A DNA stretch of 64,000 bases from Streptomyces varsoviensis (lineage in GTDB: Bacteria; Actinomycetota; Actinomycetes; Streptomycetales; Streptomycetaceae): the NCBI RefSeq assembly GCF_000718635.1, contig NZ_JOBF01000014.1:262027-326026 (forward strand), given 5' to 3'. A program made the position numbers and the translations under genes. How positions within the stretch are numbered: the stretch's first letter is position 1; every line of letters starts with the position of its first letter. The notes below the pieces were generated by a model. That model made no database searches and was not told the origin of the DNA. It was given only the letters and a program-made list of their open reading frames with translations. Of this stretch, positions 36,316-45,977 are shown piece after piece.

Positions 36316-37404
36316 TCAGGCTGGGGTCCAGGGGCCCAGGGCCAGGCCGGGTTCTTCGGCGCGCTGGCGGGCGATGCGCAGGGCGCCGTCCGCGGCGATG
36401 GCGGCGAGGACGACGCGGCCGCGTGCGTCCAGGGCGAGGGCGGGGGCGCCCACGCATTCGCCGCCGGTCTCGGACCAGAACGCGCCCGCCGTCTCGTCCC
36501 CCGTCGGGTACGCGGCGACGGCCACCCGGCCGTTCTCGGCGCGCTGGGCGAGCACCGTGCAGTCGTGGCCGTCGACGGCCGTACGGAGCAGGGCCACCGG
36601 GCCCGTACCGGCGCCGCCGAGCGAGCGCACCACGCCGCCCGACTCGTCCTCGGCGCCCTCCCCTCCCTCGGCGCTCGCGGAATCCGCACGCCACGCCCGT
36701 ACCTCGCCGCTCTCGGCGTCCCGCCAGAAGTGGGTGACGGACGTGTCGCCGGTCGCGACGGACGTCGCGGTGCCCGGCGCCGCGACCGCCGGCACCGCCG
36801 GGGCCCGCTTCAGGTCGCCGCCCGGCTTCTCCTGGCTCCAGCGGTGCGCGGCCTGGCGCGCGGGGGCGATCACGTCGACGCGGCCGTCGCCGGTCGCCGC
36901 GGCGGAGAGCCCGTCGAGCAGTTCGTAGCCCTTGAGGTCCAGCCAGCCGCTCCAGGAACCCTTGGCGTCCTGTTTCCGACCGCACACACCGCCCCCGGCG
37001 TTGCGTACGAAGACGTGCAGCGCGCCCGAGTGGCCGACGACCGCCGCCGGGAGCCCGATCTGCCCCGCGCGCCGCCAGTCGCCGCCGTAGGGCGTGCCGA
37101 GGGCCCGCCACATCGTCGTCGGACGGCCCGGCTGGAACTGCGTGGCGTGCACGACGTCCGTCGCGACCTCGTCGTTGTCCTTCGGCTGCTGCCGCAGCCC
37201 CACCAAGTGCGCGTAGCCGTCGGGCCCCTGGGCCACCGAGAGGTACGGCAGCAGCCCCGGCGCGGGCAGCAGTTCGGGGCCAGTCCATGCGGGGCCGCCG
37301 GGGCGGTCCTCGGTCCAGCGGGCGATGCCCTCCGCCCTCGGGGCGTAGGCCGTGAGCCTGCCGTCCGTACCGCGCAGCAGCCAGCCGGTGGTGGGGGTGT
37401 GCAT
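36316..37404 (-). CDS. PLL-like beta-propeller protein
   Basis: 362 residues from ATG 37404, which has AGGAAGG some 13 bases upstream. It is made of repeated blades: GWLLRGTDGRLTAYAPRAEG, GALHVFVRNAGGGV, SVTHFWRDAESGEVRAWRAD and ALDARGRVVLAAIAADGALR, a pattern of sialidase/lectin-like propellers that bind glycans. No signal peptide is visible, so location is uncertain. Function unknown. Confidence 0.6.
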   Translation of the reverse strand: MHTPTTGWLLRGTDGRLTAYAPRAEGIARWTEDRPGGPAWTGPELLPAPGLLPYLSVAQGPDGYAHLVGLRQQPKDNDEVATDVVHATQFQPGRPTTMWRALGTPYGGDWRRAGQIGLPAAVVGHSGALHVFVRNAGGGVCGRKQDAKGSWSGWLDLKGYELLDGLSAAATGDGRVDVIAPARQAAHRWSQEKPGGDLKRAPAVPAVAAPGTATSVATGDTSVTHFWRDAESGEVRAWRADSASAEGGEGAEDESGGVVRSLGGAGTGPVALLRTAVDGHDCTVLAQRAENGRVAVAAYPTGDETAGAFWSETGGECVGAPALALDARGRVVLAAIAADGALRIARQRAEEPGLALGPWTPA

Positions 37405-37653
37405 GACTCGCCGCCAACCTTCCTGAAGAACGAATTCCGCGGTGCGCGGCACTGTCCGGCACACAAACCGATGGCCATCGACAATATCACTGGGCCCCGC
37501 GGCACCCGCCGCCCTCACCCCTCGCCCCACGGCCCTCACCTCTCGCCCCTTACCCCTTGGACCCCTTGCCCCTCGGCCGCTCGGCTCCCGGCCCCCGGCC
37601 CTCACCTCTCGCCCGGTCCGGCGCCCGCACCGGTCGCGTGCGAGGCTGTCCCC

Positions 37654-38160
37654 ATGCACACGCTGCTGATCGTGGACGGGGCGAACGTCGTCGGGTCGGT
37701 GCCCGACGGCTGGTGGCGCGACCGCCGGGGCGCCGCCGAGCGGCTGCGCGACCGGCTCGCCCCGTTCGCCGCGGACGGCCTGCCCGGCGCCGGCCTCGCG
37801 CCCCCGCTGGAGATCGTCCTCGTCGTGGAGGGCGCGGCCCGCCGGGTCGCCTCCGTGCCGGGCGTACGGACCGACGCGGCGGACGGCAGCGGCGACGACC
37901 GGATCGTGGAACTGGTCGCGGACCGCGCGGACGACCGGCGCTGCGTCGTGGTCACGGCCGACCGGGAACTACGATCGCGCGTGGCGGCGCTGGGCGCCGA
38001 GGTGGCCGGCCCCCGGACCGTACGCCCCGACGCCGGCCGACGGGCCGGCACCGGGCGCCCCTCCGATACCGGAGACCCCTCCGACACCGAGCCTTCCGCC
38101 GCTGAAGAATCAGCCGAGGGACCACCCCAGACTCCGTCCGAAGGACCACAAGCCCCGTAG
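37654..38160 (+). CDS. NYN/PIN-domain (YacP-like) nuclease-type protein
   Basis: 168 residues. The first strand LLIVDGANVVGSVP (Asp8, Asn11) and the later VTADRELRSRVAALGAEV supply acidic residues of a PIN-like metal site, as in YacP/NYN ribonucleases; SGDDRIVELVAD gives another Asp pair. Many Streptomyces homologs carry the misleading label NTP pyrophosphohydrolase. The last 40 residues are an acidic Ser/Thr/Pro tail with DTGDPSDTEPS repeats. No ribosome site; GAGGCT six bases upstream could be a weak -10 of a leaderless promoter. Confidence 0.7.
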   Translation: MHTLLIVDGANVVGSVPDGWWRDRRGAAERLRDRLAPFAADGLPGAGLAPPLEIVLVVEGAARRVASVPGVRTDAADGSGDDRIVELVADRADDRRCVVVTADRELRSRVAALGAEVAGPRTVRPDAGRRAGTGRPSDTGDPSDTEPSAAEESAEGPPQTPSEGPQAP

Positions 38161-38207
38161 CACGCCGAGCTCACCGACCTGCTGCCCCCACCCCTCCGTA
38201 CATCCGG

Positions 38208-39848
38208 CTACCGCTCCCCCTCCGCCGCCCCCACCCGGCTGTGCCGCCGTCCGTACGCGAAGTAGACGACGAAGCCCAGCGCCATCCACACCCCGAACCG
38301 CAGCCAGGTCTCCGCGGGCAGGTTCACCATCAGCCACAGCGAGGCCAGTACGGACAGCACGGGGACGAGCGGCACCAGCGGCGTGCGGAAGGCGCGCGGG
38401 ACATCGGGCCGGGTCCGGCGCAGGATGATCACGCCGAGCGCGACGACGACGAAGGCGAAGAGGGTGCCGATGTTGACGAGTTCGGCCAGCACGTCGATCG
38501 AGGTGAAACCGGCGACGACCGCGACGACGAGGCCGAGCGCGATCGTCGAGCGGTACGGCGTGCCGAAGCGCGGGTGTACGCGCGAGAAGACCGTGGGCAG
38601 CAGCCCGTCCCGGCTCATCGCGAAGAACACCCGGCTCTGGCCGAGCAGCAGGATCATGCAGACGGAGGTCAGGCCGACCACCGCGCCGAAGCTGATCAGC
38701 CCGGCCCAGAAGGGGTGCCCGACCGCCTTGAACGCGTCGGCGAGCGGCGCGTCGACCGTTAGCGAGCTGTACTTCTGCATGCCGGTGACGACGACGGAGA
38801 CGGCCACGTACAGCACGGTGCAGATGGCGAGCGAGCCGAGGATGCCGCGCGGCACGTCGCGCTGCGGGCTGCGGGTCTCCTCGGCGGCGGTGGCGACGAT
38901 GTCGAAGCCGATGAAGGCGAAGAAGACCACGGCCGCGGCCGAGAAGACGCCCATCACGCCGAAGTTGGAGGGCGTGAACCCGAACATGATCTGGGCGAGC
39001 GGCGCCGCCAGCCCGCCGGCGCCGCTGCTGGGCTCGGAGGGCGGTACGAAGGGCCGGTAGTTGGCGCCGGTGATGAAGAAGGAGCCCGCGATCACGACCA
39101 CCAGCACCACGGCGACCTTGACGCCGACGACGACCGACGTCACGCGCGAGGACAGCTTCATCCCGACGATCAGGATGGCGGTCAGCACGAGCACCAGCAG
39201 GCACGCGAACAGGTCGAAGCCGAAGTGCCCGCTCTTCGGCCCGGACAGCGCGTCCGGCATCCGCCAGCCCGCCGTCTCCAGCAGCGAGCGGACATAGCCG
39301 GACCAGCCGACGGCGACGACGGCGCAGCCGAGCGCGAGTTCCAGGACCAGGTCCCAGCCGATGATCCAGGCGGGGAGTTCGCCGAGCGAGGCGTACGAGA
39401 AGGTGTACGCGGAACCGGCGACCGGGACGGTCGAGGCGAACTCGGCGTAGCAGAGCGCGGCGAGCGCGCACACCAGGCCGGCGAGGACGAAGGCGAGGGC
39501 TACGGCGGGGCCCGCCGTCTCCTTCGCGATCTTCCCGGTCAGCACGAAGATGCCGGTGCCGATGACCACGCCGACGCCGAAGACCGTGAGGTCGAGCGCG
39601 GAGAGGGACTTGCGGAGGGTGTGCTCCGGCTCCTCGGTGTCCTGGATCGACTGCTCGATCGACTTCGTCCGCAGCATCCCTTTCCCGCCGCCGCGCACCC
39701 GCGCTGCCCGATCCGCCCGGTCCGGCCTCTTCCCCTGCCCCGCCCGCGCCGGTCCCTCCGCCCGCCCGGCCCGCTCCGGCCCCTCGGCGCGCTCCGGCCC
39801 ATCCGGCCGCTCCGACCCTCCCGGCCGCTCCCCCGACGTATCACCCAT
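38208..39848 (-). CDS. APC-family cationic amino acid permease
   Basis: 546 residues from ATG 39848 with GGAGG 8 bases upstream; the family core begins at MLRTKSIEQSIQDTEEPEHT (39677), a possible alternative start. Twelve membrane helices; helix 1 has the unwound GVGVVIGTGIFVLTG motif and helix 6 FFAFIGFDIVATAAEE, both typical of the CAT/YfnA-type amino acid transporters. The preceding 57 residues are repeats of GPERAEGPERAG, uncommon in this family. Substrate probably arginine, lysine or similar; not provable here. Confidence 0.88.
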   Translation of the reverse strand: MGDTSGERPGGSERPDGPERAEGPERAGRAEGPARAGQGKRPDRADRAARVRGGGKGMLRTKSIEQSIQDTEEPEHTLRKSLSALDLTVFGVGVVIGTGIFVLTGKIAKETAGPAVALAFVLAGLVCALAALCYAEFASTVPVAGSAYTFSYASLGELPAWIIGWDLVLELALGCAVVAVGWSGYVRSLLETAGWRMPDALSGPKSGHFGFDLFACLLVLVLTAILIVGMKLSSRVTSVVVGVKVAVVLVVVIAGSFFITGANYRPFVPPSEPSSGAGGLAAPLAQIMFGFTPSNFGVMGVFSAAAVVFFAFIGFDIVATAAEETRSPQRDVPRGILGSLAICTVLYVAVSVVVTGMQKYSSLTVDAPLADAFKAVGHPFWAGLISFGAVVGLTSVCMILLLGQSRVFFAMSRDGLLPTVFSRVHPRFGTPYRSTIALGLVVAVVAGFTSIDVLAELVNIGTLFAFVVVALGVIILRRTRPDVPRAFRTPLVPLVPVLSVLASLWLMVNLPAETWLRFGVWMALGFVVYFAYGRRHSRVGAAEGER

Positions 39849-40120
39849 CGCCGCACCTCCGCCTGATCGGCCGTCGCCCGCCCTGAACTGGGCGAGTCTC
39901 CGCAATGTTCGAAGCCATGCCCAGCGCCCGCGGCTGCGCGCCGCCGGATTCACCCGAACTGACGCGGGACCGGCTACGCCAGGTGTCCTCCGGAACCACT
40001 CGAAGGGGGGCGGGCCCGGTCCCGGGGCTGTCGGAGGCCGCACGGAAAACCGTTGGCGGAGCGCGGGCGGCCACTGCTACCTTCCGGACGGCCGTGCGAG
40101 ACAACGAGGAGGTGGTACCC

Positions 40121-40174
40121 GTGAACGCAGTATCGACATGGGTGCTCCCCTCCGGGGTCACGGTCGGGCGATAG
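40121..40174 (+). CDS. Candidate 17-codon leader ORF upstream of hydrolase gene
   Basis: GTG at 40121 follows GAGGAGGTGG with ideal spacing and encodes MNAVSTWVLPSGVTVGR then TAG. Its ribosome site is stronger than that of the hydrolase gene 39 bp downstream. No Cys, His or branched-residue run is present, so it is not a textbook amino acid attenuator. It may couple translation to the downstream gene or encode a small peptide. Conservation would decide. Confidence 0.5.
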   Translation: MNAVSTWVLPSGVTVGR

Positions 40175-40180
40175 GTCGCC

Positions 40181-40207
40181 CGGGAGCGCCGTCCACGCGC
40201 ACTCCCG
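40181..40207 (+). promoter_or_regulatory. Hairpin between leader ORF and hydrolase start
   Basis: CGGGAG pairs with CTCCCG and CGC with GCG, with a two-base bulge and a seven-base loop. It ends directly before the hydrolase ribosome site GAAAGG, a position suited to translational control. Confidence 0.45.
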
Positions 40208-40213
40208 AAAGGC

Positions 40214-40975
40214 ATGACCATGCCCACGCCCACACCCGCGCCCACGCCGACGCGTTTCCTTTCCGAGCAGCGCCTCGACACCGGCGTCCTCGAACGCGAA
40301 TTCACCCTCGGCGAGATCCCCGGCACCCTCTGGACGCCGGAATCCGCCGCCCCGGTCCCGTTGATCCTGATGGCCCACAACAACGGCCTGCCCAAGGCGC
40401 AGCCCCGGCTGACCGCCCGGGCCCGGCACACCGCGGCGTACGGCTACGCGGTGGCCACCATCGACGCCGCGGGCTGCGGCGACCGGCCCCGTACCGCCGA
40501 GGAGGAGAGGTCCCGCGCGGACCTCCGCCGGGCGATGCGGGCCGGCGAACCTACCGACGACATCTTCGAGTCATTCATCGGCCCGCTGGTCGAGAAGGCG
40601 GCCCCGGAGTGGCAGGCCGCCCTGGACGCCGTGCTCTCCCTGCCCGGGATCGGCGGCCCCGTCGGCTACTCCGGGTGGGCTGCCCTCGGCATCCGGCTGG
40701 CGGTGCTCGAACCGCGCATCGCCGCCGCCGGTTTCTTCGCCGGGGGCTACGTGCCCCTCGCCCAGCGCGAGGAGGCCCGGCGGGTCACCGTTCCGCTGCT
40801 GCTCCTCCTGCAATGGGACGACGAGGGCAACCCCCGCCAGCGGGCCCTCGACCTGTTCGACTCCTTCGGCGCCCAGCAGAAGACCCTGCACGCCAACCTG
40901 GGCGGGCACACCGGCACCCCGTGGTTCGAGCTGGAGGACGGGAACCGCTTCTTCGGCCGCCACCTGAGGAGGTGA
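40214..40975 (+). CDS. Dienelactone-hydrolase-like alpha/beta hydrolase
   Basis: 253 residues; ATG 40220 is better spaced from GAAAGG than ATG 40214 and gives MPTPTPAPTPTRF. Features: strand and oxyanion loop VPLILMAHNNGLPK, GCGDRP, nucleophile segment GPVGYSGWAALGIRL (Ser in GYSGW, departing slightly from GxSxG), acid near LLQWDDEGNPRQ and catalytic His in LGGHTGTPWFE. Cytosolic, substrate unknown. Confidence 0.75.
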   Translation: MTMPTPTPAPTPTRFLSEQRLDTGVLEREFTLGEIPGTLWTPESAAPVPLILMAHNNGLPKAQPRLTARARHTAAYGYAVATIDAAGCGDRPRTAEEERSRADLRRAMRAGEPTDDIFESFIGPLVEKAAPEWQAALDAVLSLPGIGGPVGYSGWAALGIRLAVLEPRIAAAGFFAGGYVPLAQREEARRVTVPLLLLLQWDDEGNPRQRALDLFDSFGAQQKTLHANLGGHTGTPWFELEDGNRFFGRHLRR

Positions 40976-41162
40976 GACGGGGGCCGTACGAGCCGCCCGC
41001 CGGTACGGGCCGCCATTGCGTCATCGGCACCGAACGCCGCCGGTACGTACGGCCCACAGGCCCGTACGAGCCCGGTTCCGTAGCCCGTACGGCCCCGGCG
41101 ACCGTACGGCCTCGAAGCCCCGTACAGCGCCGGCGACCGTAACCGCCCCCACACCACGCAAA

Positions 41163-41205
41163 ACGACCGCGGCCGCACGGAACAGGTCCGTGCGGCCGCG
41201 GTCGT
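41163..41205. terminator. Bidirectional terminator between hydrolase and dxs
   Basis: A perfect 19-bp stem, ACGACCGCGGCCGCACGGA, with a five-base loop, 20 bp past the dxs stop and 188 bp past the hydrolase stop. The DNA between the hydrolase and the hairpin is a run of GTACGG-type repeats. Confidence 0.9.
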
Positions 41206-41225
41206 ACCGCTGTCGGCGCGAGCGC

Positions 41226-43232
41226 TCAGTCGCGGGCCGTCTCCGCCGCCCTCGGGGCGGCACTGGCATCGGCGGTCTCGTACTTGCCGTCGATCTTTCC
41301 GTCGATCTTGGCGACGAGGCCCGTGACCTGGCGGGCGATGTCCGGGGCGGTCAGGCCGATCTCGGCCAGCACCTCCTTGCGGGAGGCGTGGTCGAGGAAG
41401 CGCGGCGGGATGCCGAAGTCGCGCAGGGGCAGGTCGACGCCGGCGTCGCGGAGGGCCTGCGCGATGGCGGAGCCCACACCGCCGGAGCGGCTGTTGTCCT
41501 CGACGGTGACGACGACGCGGTGCCGCTCGGCGAGGGCCGGCAGCGCCTCGTCGACGGGCTTGACCCAGCGCGGGTCGACGACGGTCGTCGAGATGCCCTG
41601 CTTGTCGAGGAGACCGGCGATCTCCAGGCACATCGGGGCGAGCGCGCCGACGGAGACGAGGAGCACGTCCGGCCGCTCGGTGCGGTCGGCGGGCTCGCGC
41701 AGGACGTCCATGCCGCCGACCCGGCCGACGGCCGCCACGGCGGGGCCGACCGCGCCCTTGGAGTAGCGCACGACGGTCGGCGCGTCGTCGACCTCGACGG
41801 CCTCCCGGAGCTGGGCGCGGACCTGGTCGGCGTCGCGGGGCGCGGCGATCCGCAGGGTGGGGACGCACTGGAGGATCGACATGTCCCACATGCCGTTGTG
41901 CGAGGCGCCGTCGGAGCCGGTGACGCCGGCCCGGTCGAGGACGAAGGTGACGCCGCACTTGTGCAGCGCCACGTCCATCAGAACCTGGTCGAAGGCGCGG
42001 TTCAGGAAGGTCGCGTACACGGCGAAGACGGGGTGCAGCCCGCCCGTGGCGAGGCCGGCCGCCGAGACGGCCGCGTGCTGCTCGGCGATGCCGACGTCCC
42101 AGACCCGGTCCGGGAACTCCGCGGCGAACTTCGTCAGGCCCACCGGCTGGAGCATGGCCGCCGTGATGGCGACGATGTCCTCGCGCTCGTGGCCGAGCTT
42201 GACCATCTCCTCGCCGAAGACGGAGGTCCAGTCCATGCCGGACTCGGCGATCGGCAGGCCCGTGTCGGGGTGGATGGGGCCGATGCCGTGGAAGTGGTCG
42301 GCCTCGTCCTCCTCGGCGGGCTGGTAGCCGCGGCCCTTCTCGGTGAGGCAGTGCACGATGACCGGGCCGCCGAACCGCTTGGCGCGCTGGAGCGCGGACT
42401 CCAGGGCCTCCATGTCGTGGCCGTCGATCGGGCCGACGTACTTGAGGCCGAGGTCCTCGAACATGCCCTGCGGGGCGATGAAGTCCTTGAGGCCCTTCTT
42501 CGCGCCGTGCAGGGTCTCGTAGAGGGGCCGGCCGACGACGGGGGTGCGCTCCAGGAGGTCCTTGCCGCGGGCGAGGAACCGCTCGTAACCGTCGGTCGTA
42601 CGGAGCGTGGCGAGGTGGTTGGCGAGGCCGCCGATGGTCGGCGCGTACGAGCGCTCGTTGTCGTTGACGACGATGACCAGCGGGCGGTCCTGGGCGTCGG
42701 CGATGTTGTTGAGCGCCTCCCAGGCCATGCCGCCGGTCAGGGCGCCGTCGCCGATCACCGCGACGACGTGGTCGCCGCGGCCCTGGACCTGGTTGGCCTT
42801 GGCGAGGCCGTCGGCCCAGCCGAGGACCGTGGAGGCGTGGCTGTTCTCGATGACGTCGTGGTCGGACTCGGCGCGCGAAGGGTAGCCCGACAGCCCGCCC
42901 TTGGTACGCAGCTTCGCGAAGTCCTGGCGGCCGGTGAGCAGCTTGTGCACATAGCTCTGGTGGCCGGTGTCGAAGAGCACCCGGTCCTTCGGGGACTCGA
43001 AGACCCGGTGCAGGGCGATGGTCAGCTCCACCACGCCGAGGTTGGGACCGAGGTGTCCACCGGTCTTGGAGACGGCCTCGACGAGGAAGGACCGGATCTC
43101 CGCGGCCAGCCGCTCCAGCTCCTCCGGGCTCAGCCGGTCCAGATCACGGGGTCCGTTGACGCGGGACAGCAGCTCCCGCCCGTCGACCGCCACCGCCTCT
43201 GGACGGCGCGCTTCGCGCGGCACCTTTGGCAC
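41226..43232 (-). CDS. dxs: 1-deoxy-D-xylulose-5-phosphate synthase
   Basis: 668 residues from GTG 43232, with AGGAGG close upstream. Thiamine diphosphate binding motif [18 protein letters not shown]; substrate-binding His in [15 protein letters not shown]; transketolase domain [18 protein letters not shown]-terminal [10 protein letters not shown]. Condenses pyruvate and glyceraldehyde-3-phosphate, the first step of the MEP isoprenoid route. The first 20 residues precede the usual [15 protein letters not shown] start of the family. A short IDGKIDGK repeat sits near the C-terminus. Confidence 0.95.
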   Translation of the reverse strand: MPKVPREARRPEAVAVDGRELLSRVNGPRDLDRLSPEELERLAAEIRSFLVEAVSKTGGHLGPNLGVVELTIALHRVFESPKDRVLFDTGHQSYVHKLLTGRQDFAKLRTKGGLSGYPSRAESDHDVIENSHASTVLGWADGLAKANQVQGRGDHVVAVIGDGALTGGMAWEALNNIADAQDRPLVIVVNDNERSYAPTIGGLANHLATLRTTDGYERFLARGKDLLERTPVVGRPLYETLHGAKKGLKDFIAPQGMFEDLGLKYVGPIDGHDMEALESALQRAKRFGGPVIVHCLTEKGRGYQPAEEDEADHFHGIGPIHPDTGLPIAESGMDWTSVFGEEMVKLGHEREDIVAITAAMLQPVGLTKFAAEFPDRVWDVGIAEQHAAVSAAGLATGGLHPVFAVYATFLNRAFDQVLMDVALHKCGVTFVLDRAGVTGSDGASHNGMWDMSILQCVPTLRIAAPRDADQVRAQLREAVEVDDAPTVVRYSKGAVGPAVAAVGRVGGMDVLREPADRTERPDVLLVSVGALAPMCLEIAGLLDKQGISTTVVDPRWVKPVDEALPALAERHRVVVTVEDNSRSGGVGSAIAQALRDAGVDLPLRDFGIPPRFLDHASRKEVLAEIGLTAPDIARQVTGLVAKIDGKIDGKYETADASAAPRAAETARD

Positions 43233-43334
43233 TGTGCCTCCTTGCTTAGAGCTTGCTTCGAGCTGTCGAGCCTTGCCGGTTTGCCGAGTCTAATGTTCCG
43301 TCTGGGACGGCGATGGTCGGGCTATGCGATGTAC

Positions 43335-43352
43335 GTCACCCATTCAGGTGAC
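43335..43352. promoter_or_regulatory. Inverted repeat upstream of dxs
   Basis: GTCACC-N6-GGTGAC, an exact 6-bp dyad about 110 bp upstream of the dxs start, in an AT-richer patch. Possible operator. The rest of the 334-bp gap to xylH contains degenerate GCGTTCGAGGG repeats (43480-43560) and no gene. Confidence 0.4.
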
Positions 43353-43566
43353 AAATCAGGGGTAGTGCCCGGCCCCGTAGGCGAGAAACTGCCTGTTCCT
43401 GGCCGTTCTCCTCCGCTTTCGGACGGAGCGCGAACGCCGGGCGAGCTGGTAGGGAGCTCGTCCGGCGTTCGGGGCCTGCTTTCGGGGACCTGCGTTCAAG
43501 GGCTGGCGTTCGAGGGGTGGCGTTCGAGGGCCTGCGTTCGGGGCCGGCTCAGGGAGCGGGCCCCGG

Positions 43567-44865
43567 CTACGCGCGGCCCGCCGTCTTCTGGGTCTTGCGG
43601 GACACCGAGTCGATCACCACGGCGGCGAGCAGCACCGCGCCGGTGATCATCTGCTGCACGGCGGCGGCGATGCCCAGCAGCGCCATGCCGGACGCGATCG
43701 CCTGGATGACCAGCACGCCGAGCAGCGCCGACCAGGTCTTGCCGCGGCCGCCGAAGAGGCTGGTGCCGCCGATGACGGCCGCCGCGATGGCGTTCATCAG
43801 CAGGCTGCCCGCGCCGGAGGACTGGTTGGCGGCGTTCAGCTGGGAAGCCAGGAAGAGTCCGCCGAGCGCCGCCATCGTGCCGGCGAGTGCGAAGACGGAG
43901 ATCCGGATGGCGATGACATTGATACCCGCGCGGCGGGCCGCCTCGACGCTGCCGCCGAGCGCGAAGACCTTGCGCCCGTACGACGTGCGCCGCAGCACGA
44001 AGTCGAGGCCGATGACGAACGCCAGGAAGATGACGACCGCGAGCGGCAGACCCTTGAAGTTGTTGAACAGCCAGGCGATGAGGAAGGCGGGTACCGCCAC
44101 GAAGACCGTGCGCAGCACGATCTCGCTCAGCGGGCGGCTGGGGACTCCCGCCGCCTCCCTGCGCCGGCTGTCCAGGAAGGAGAGTCCGAAGAAGGCGACC
44201 ACGGCCAGCAGCGCCACCCCGTACGCGACGGCGACGTCGCTGAAGTAGTAGTTGGTGAGCTGCGACAGCAGCCCATCGGCGTCCAGGTTGATCGTGCCGT
44301 TGGAACCGAGGATCTGGAGCATCAGCCCGTTCCAGCCGAGCAGGCCCGCCAGGGTGACGACGAACGCCGGGACGCCGATCCGGGCGAAGAAGAAACCGTG
44401 GAACGCGCCGACCAGCGCGCCGCTCAGCACCGCGAGGATCAGCGCTTCCCACTCGGGCATGCCGTGGTTGACGTTCAGCACGGCGAAGACCGCGGAGGCC
44501 AGACCGCTCACCGAGCCCACCGACAGGTCGATCTCGCCGAGGATCAGCACGAAGACGATGCCGACGGCGATCAGCCCCGTGCCGGTGGCGTCGACGAAGA
44601 GGTTGTTCAGGTTCTGCGCGCCGAGGAACCGGGTGTCCTGGAACTGGAAGACGAGGGCGATGATGATCAGGCCGATGACCACGGGCAGCGAGCCCAGTTC
44701 GCCGCTGCGCAGCTTGCGCCCGAAGTCGTCAAGGTAGCCCTTGAAGCCCTGCTGACGTACGAGCAGCCGGGGGTCGACGACGGTCACGGCGCCCTCGGCA
44801 GCCGAGGCGTCCGATGCGGCCCCCTCTACGGGGTCGCCTTCGGTGCGGGACAGGTTCGCACTCAT
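43567..44865 (-). CDS. xylH: Xylose-type sugar ABC transporter permease
   Basis: 432 residues, about ten membrane helices, of the ribose/xylose permease family. Signature FVLILGEIDLSVGSVSGLAS near helix 2 and GGTSLFGGRGKTWSALLG near the C-terminus. The N-terminal 55 residues are cytosolic. ATGA overlap with xylG. Last gene of a xylF-xylG-xylH set read leftward from the ROK regulator. No terminator hairpin is obvious. Confidence 0.9.
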   Translation of the reverse strand: MSANLSRTEGDPVEGAASDASAAEGAVTVVDPRLLVRQQGFKGYLDDFGRKLRSGELGSLPVVIGLIIIALVFQFQDTRFLGAQNLNNLFVDATGTGLIAVGIVFVLILGEIDLSVGSVSGLASAVFAVLNVNHGMPEWEALILAVLSGALVGAFHGFFFARIGVPAFVVTLAGLLGWNGLMLQILGSNGTINLDADGLLSQLTNYYFSDVAVAYGVALLAVVAFFGLSFLDSRRREAAGVPSRPLSEIVLRTVFVAVPAFLIAWLFNNFKGLPLAVVIFLAFVIGLDFVLRRTSYGRKVFALGGSVEAARRAGINVIAIRISVFALAGTMAALGGLFLASQLNAANQSSGAGSLLMNAIAAAVIGGTSLFGGRGKTWSALLGVLVIQAIASGMALLGIAAAVQQMITGAVLLAAVVIDSVSRKTQKTAGRA

Positions 44866-45650
44866 TTCTGTGCCTCCGTGGTACGCGCCGCACGGCGGGT
44901 CACGGCGTTGTCCGTGGCGCCCGTGATGGCGGAGATGATCTCCTCCTGGGATGTCGTCCGTACGTCGAACACCCCGTTGTTGCGGCCGAGTCGCAGCACG
45001 GCGACCCGGTCGGCGACGGCCTTCACATCGGCCATGTTGTGGCTGATGAGGATCACGCCGAGGTCGCGCTCGCGCAGCCGCTCCACGAGGTCGAGGACCT
45101 GCGCGGTCTGCTCGACGCCCAGCGCCGCCGTCGGCTCGTCGAGGATGACGACCTTGGGCTCGCCGAGCAGCGACCGGGCGATGGCGACGGTCTGCCGCTG
45201 GCCGCCGGAGAGCGACGCGACGGGGATGCGCACGCTCGGGATGCGGATCGACAGGGTGGCGAGCAGTTCGCGGGAGCGCCGCTCCATCTCCACCTCGTCG
45301 AGGATTCCGGCGCGTACGATCTCACGGCCGAGGAAGAGGTTTCCGACGACATCGAGGTTGTCGCAGAGCGCGAGGTCCTGGTAGACGGTCGCGATGCCCA
45401 GCCCCTGGGCGGTGTGCGGCCGGTCGATGGTGACGGGCCGGCCCTCCCACTCGATGGCACCGTCATCGGCCGGGCCGACGCCGGCGATGGCCTTGACCAG
45501 GGTGGACTTGCCGGCGCCGTTGTCGCCGACCAGGGCGACCACCTCGCCGGGGTGGATCTCCAACTCAACGTCGGTGAGCGCCTGCACGGCGCCGAACCGC
45601 TTGGAGACCCCGCGCAACGCCAGCACGGGCGTAGCGGACACGTGAATCAT
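44862..45650 (-). CDS. xylG: Xylose-type sugar ABC transporter ATPase
   Basis: 262 residues, a single nucleotide-binding domain: Walker A VGDNGAGKSTL, Q-loop VYQDLALCDNL, signature ASLSGGQRQTVAIAR, Walker B VVILDEPTAAL, and H-loop ILISHNMADV. E. coli XylG has two ATPase domains; the single-domain form is normal for this Streptomyces system. Confidence 0.92.
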   Translation of the reverse strand: MIHVSATPVLALRGVSKRFGAVQALTDVELEIHPGEVVALVGDNGAGKSTLVKAIAGVGPADDGAIEWEGRPVTIDRPHTAQGLGIATVYQDLALCDNLDVVGNLFLGREIVRAGILDEVEMERRSRELLATLSIRIPSVRIPVASLSGGQRQTVAIARSLLGEPKVVILDEPTAALGVEQTAQVLDLVERLRERDLGVILISHNMADVKAVADRVAVLRLGRNNGVFDVRTTSQEEIISAITGATDNAVTRRAARTTEAQK

Positions 45651-45977
45651 CTCCTTCGCCCGCCTGACCGGCGGGGTATGGCATCCGGCGCCCGGCCCTC
45701 GGCGGGGTGGGATGAGGCGCTGGGCGCCGGACGGACTTCGGGGGTTGCGCCGCGGCCCGTACGGGACGTGCGCGGACCCCGGGTGGGCCCCGTACGGATC
45801 AGGGGACGCGGATCAGGGACGGCGCGGGCCGCGCGTGGCCGCGTACCTGATGCCGCGCGCGTACGCGATTCCCATACGGGTACGGGGCGGGGAAGTCGAC
45901 GGAATCGAGCAACCGGCCGACGGACTCGGCGGAATCGATGGAACAGATGTCATCGGTGAACCACCAGCCCGGCCGCC
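45651..45977. other. Gap between xylG and xylF
   Basis: 327 bp between co-oriented genes. It holds scattered CCCCGTACGG and CGTACGCG repeats and no credible ORF or clear hairpin. Confidence 0.6.

Noticed and set aside
39905..40174. An 89-residue ORF upstream of the hydrolase
   Set aside because: Only its last 17 codons have a ribosome site and start; the upstream part overlaps the permease promoter and lacks coding character.
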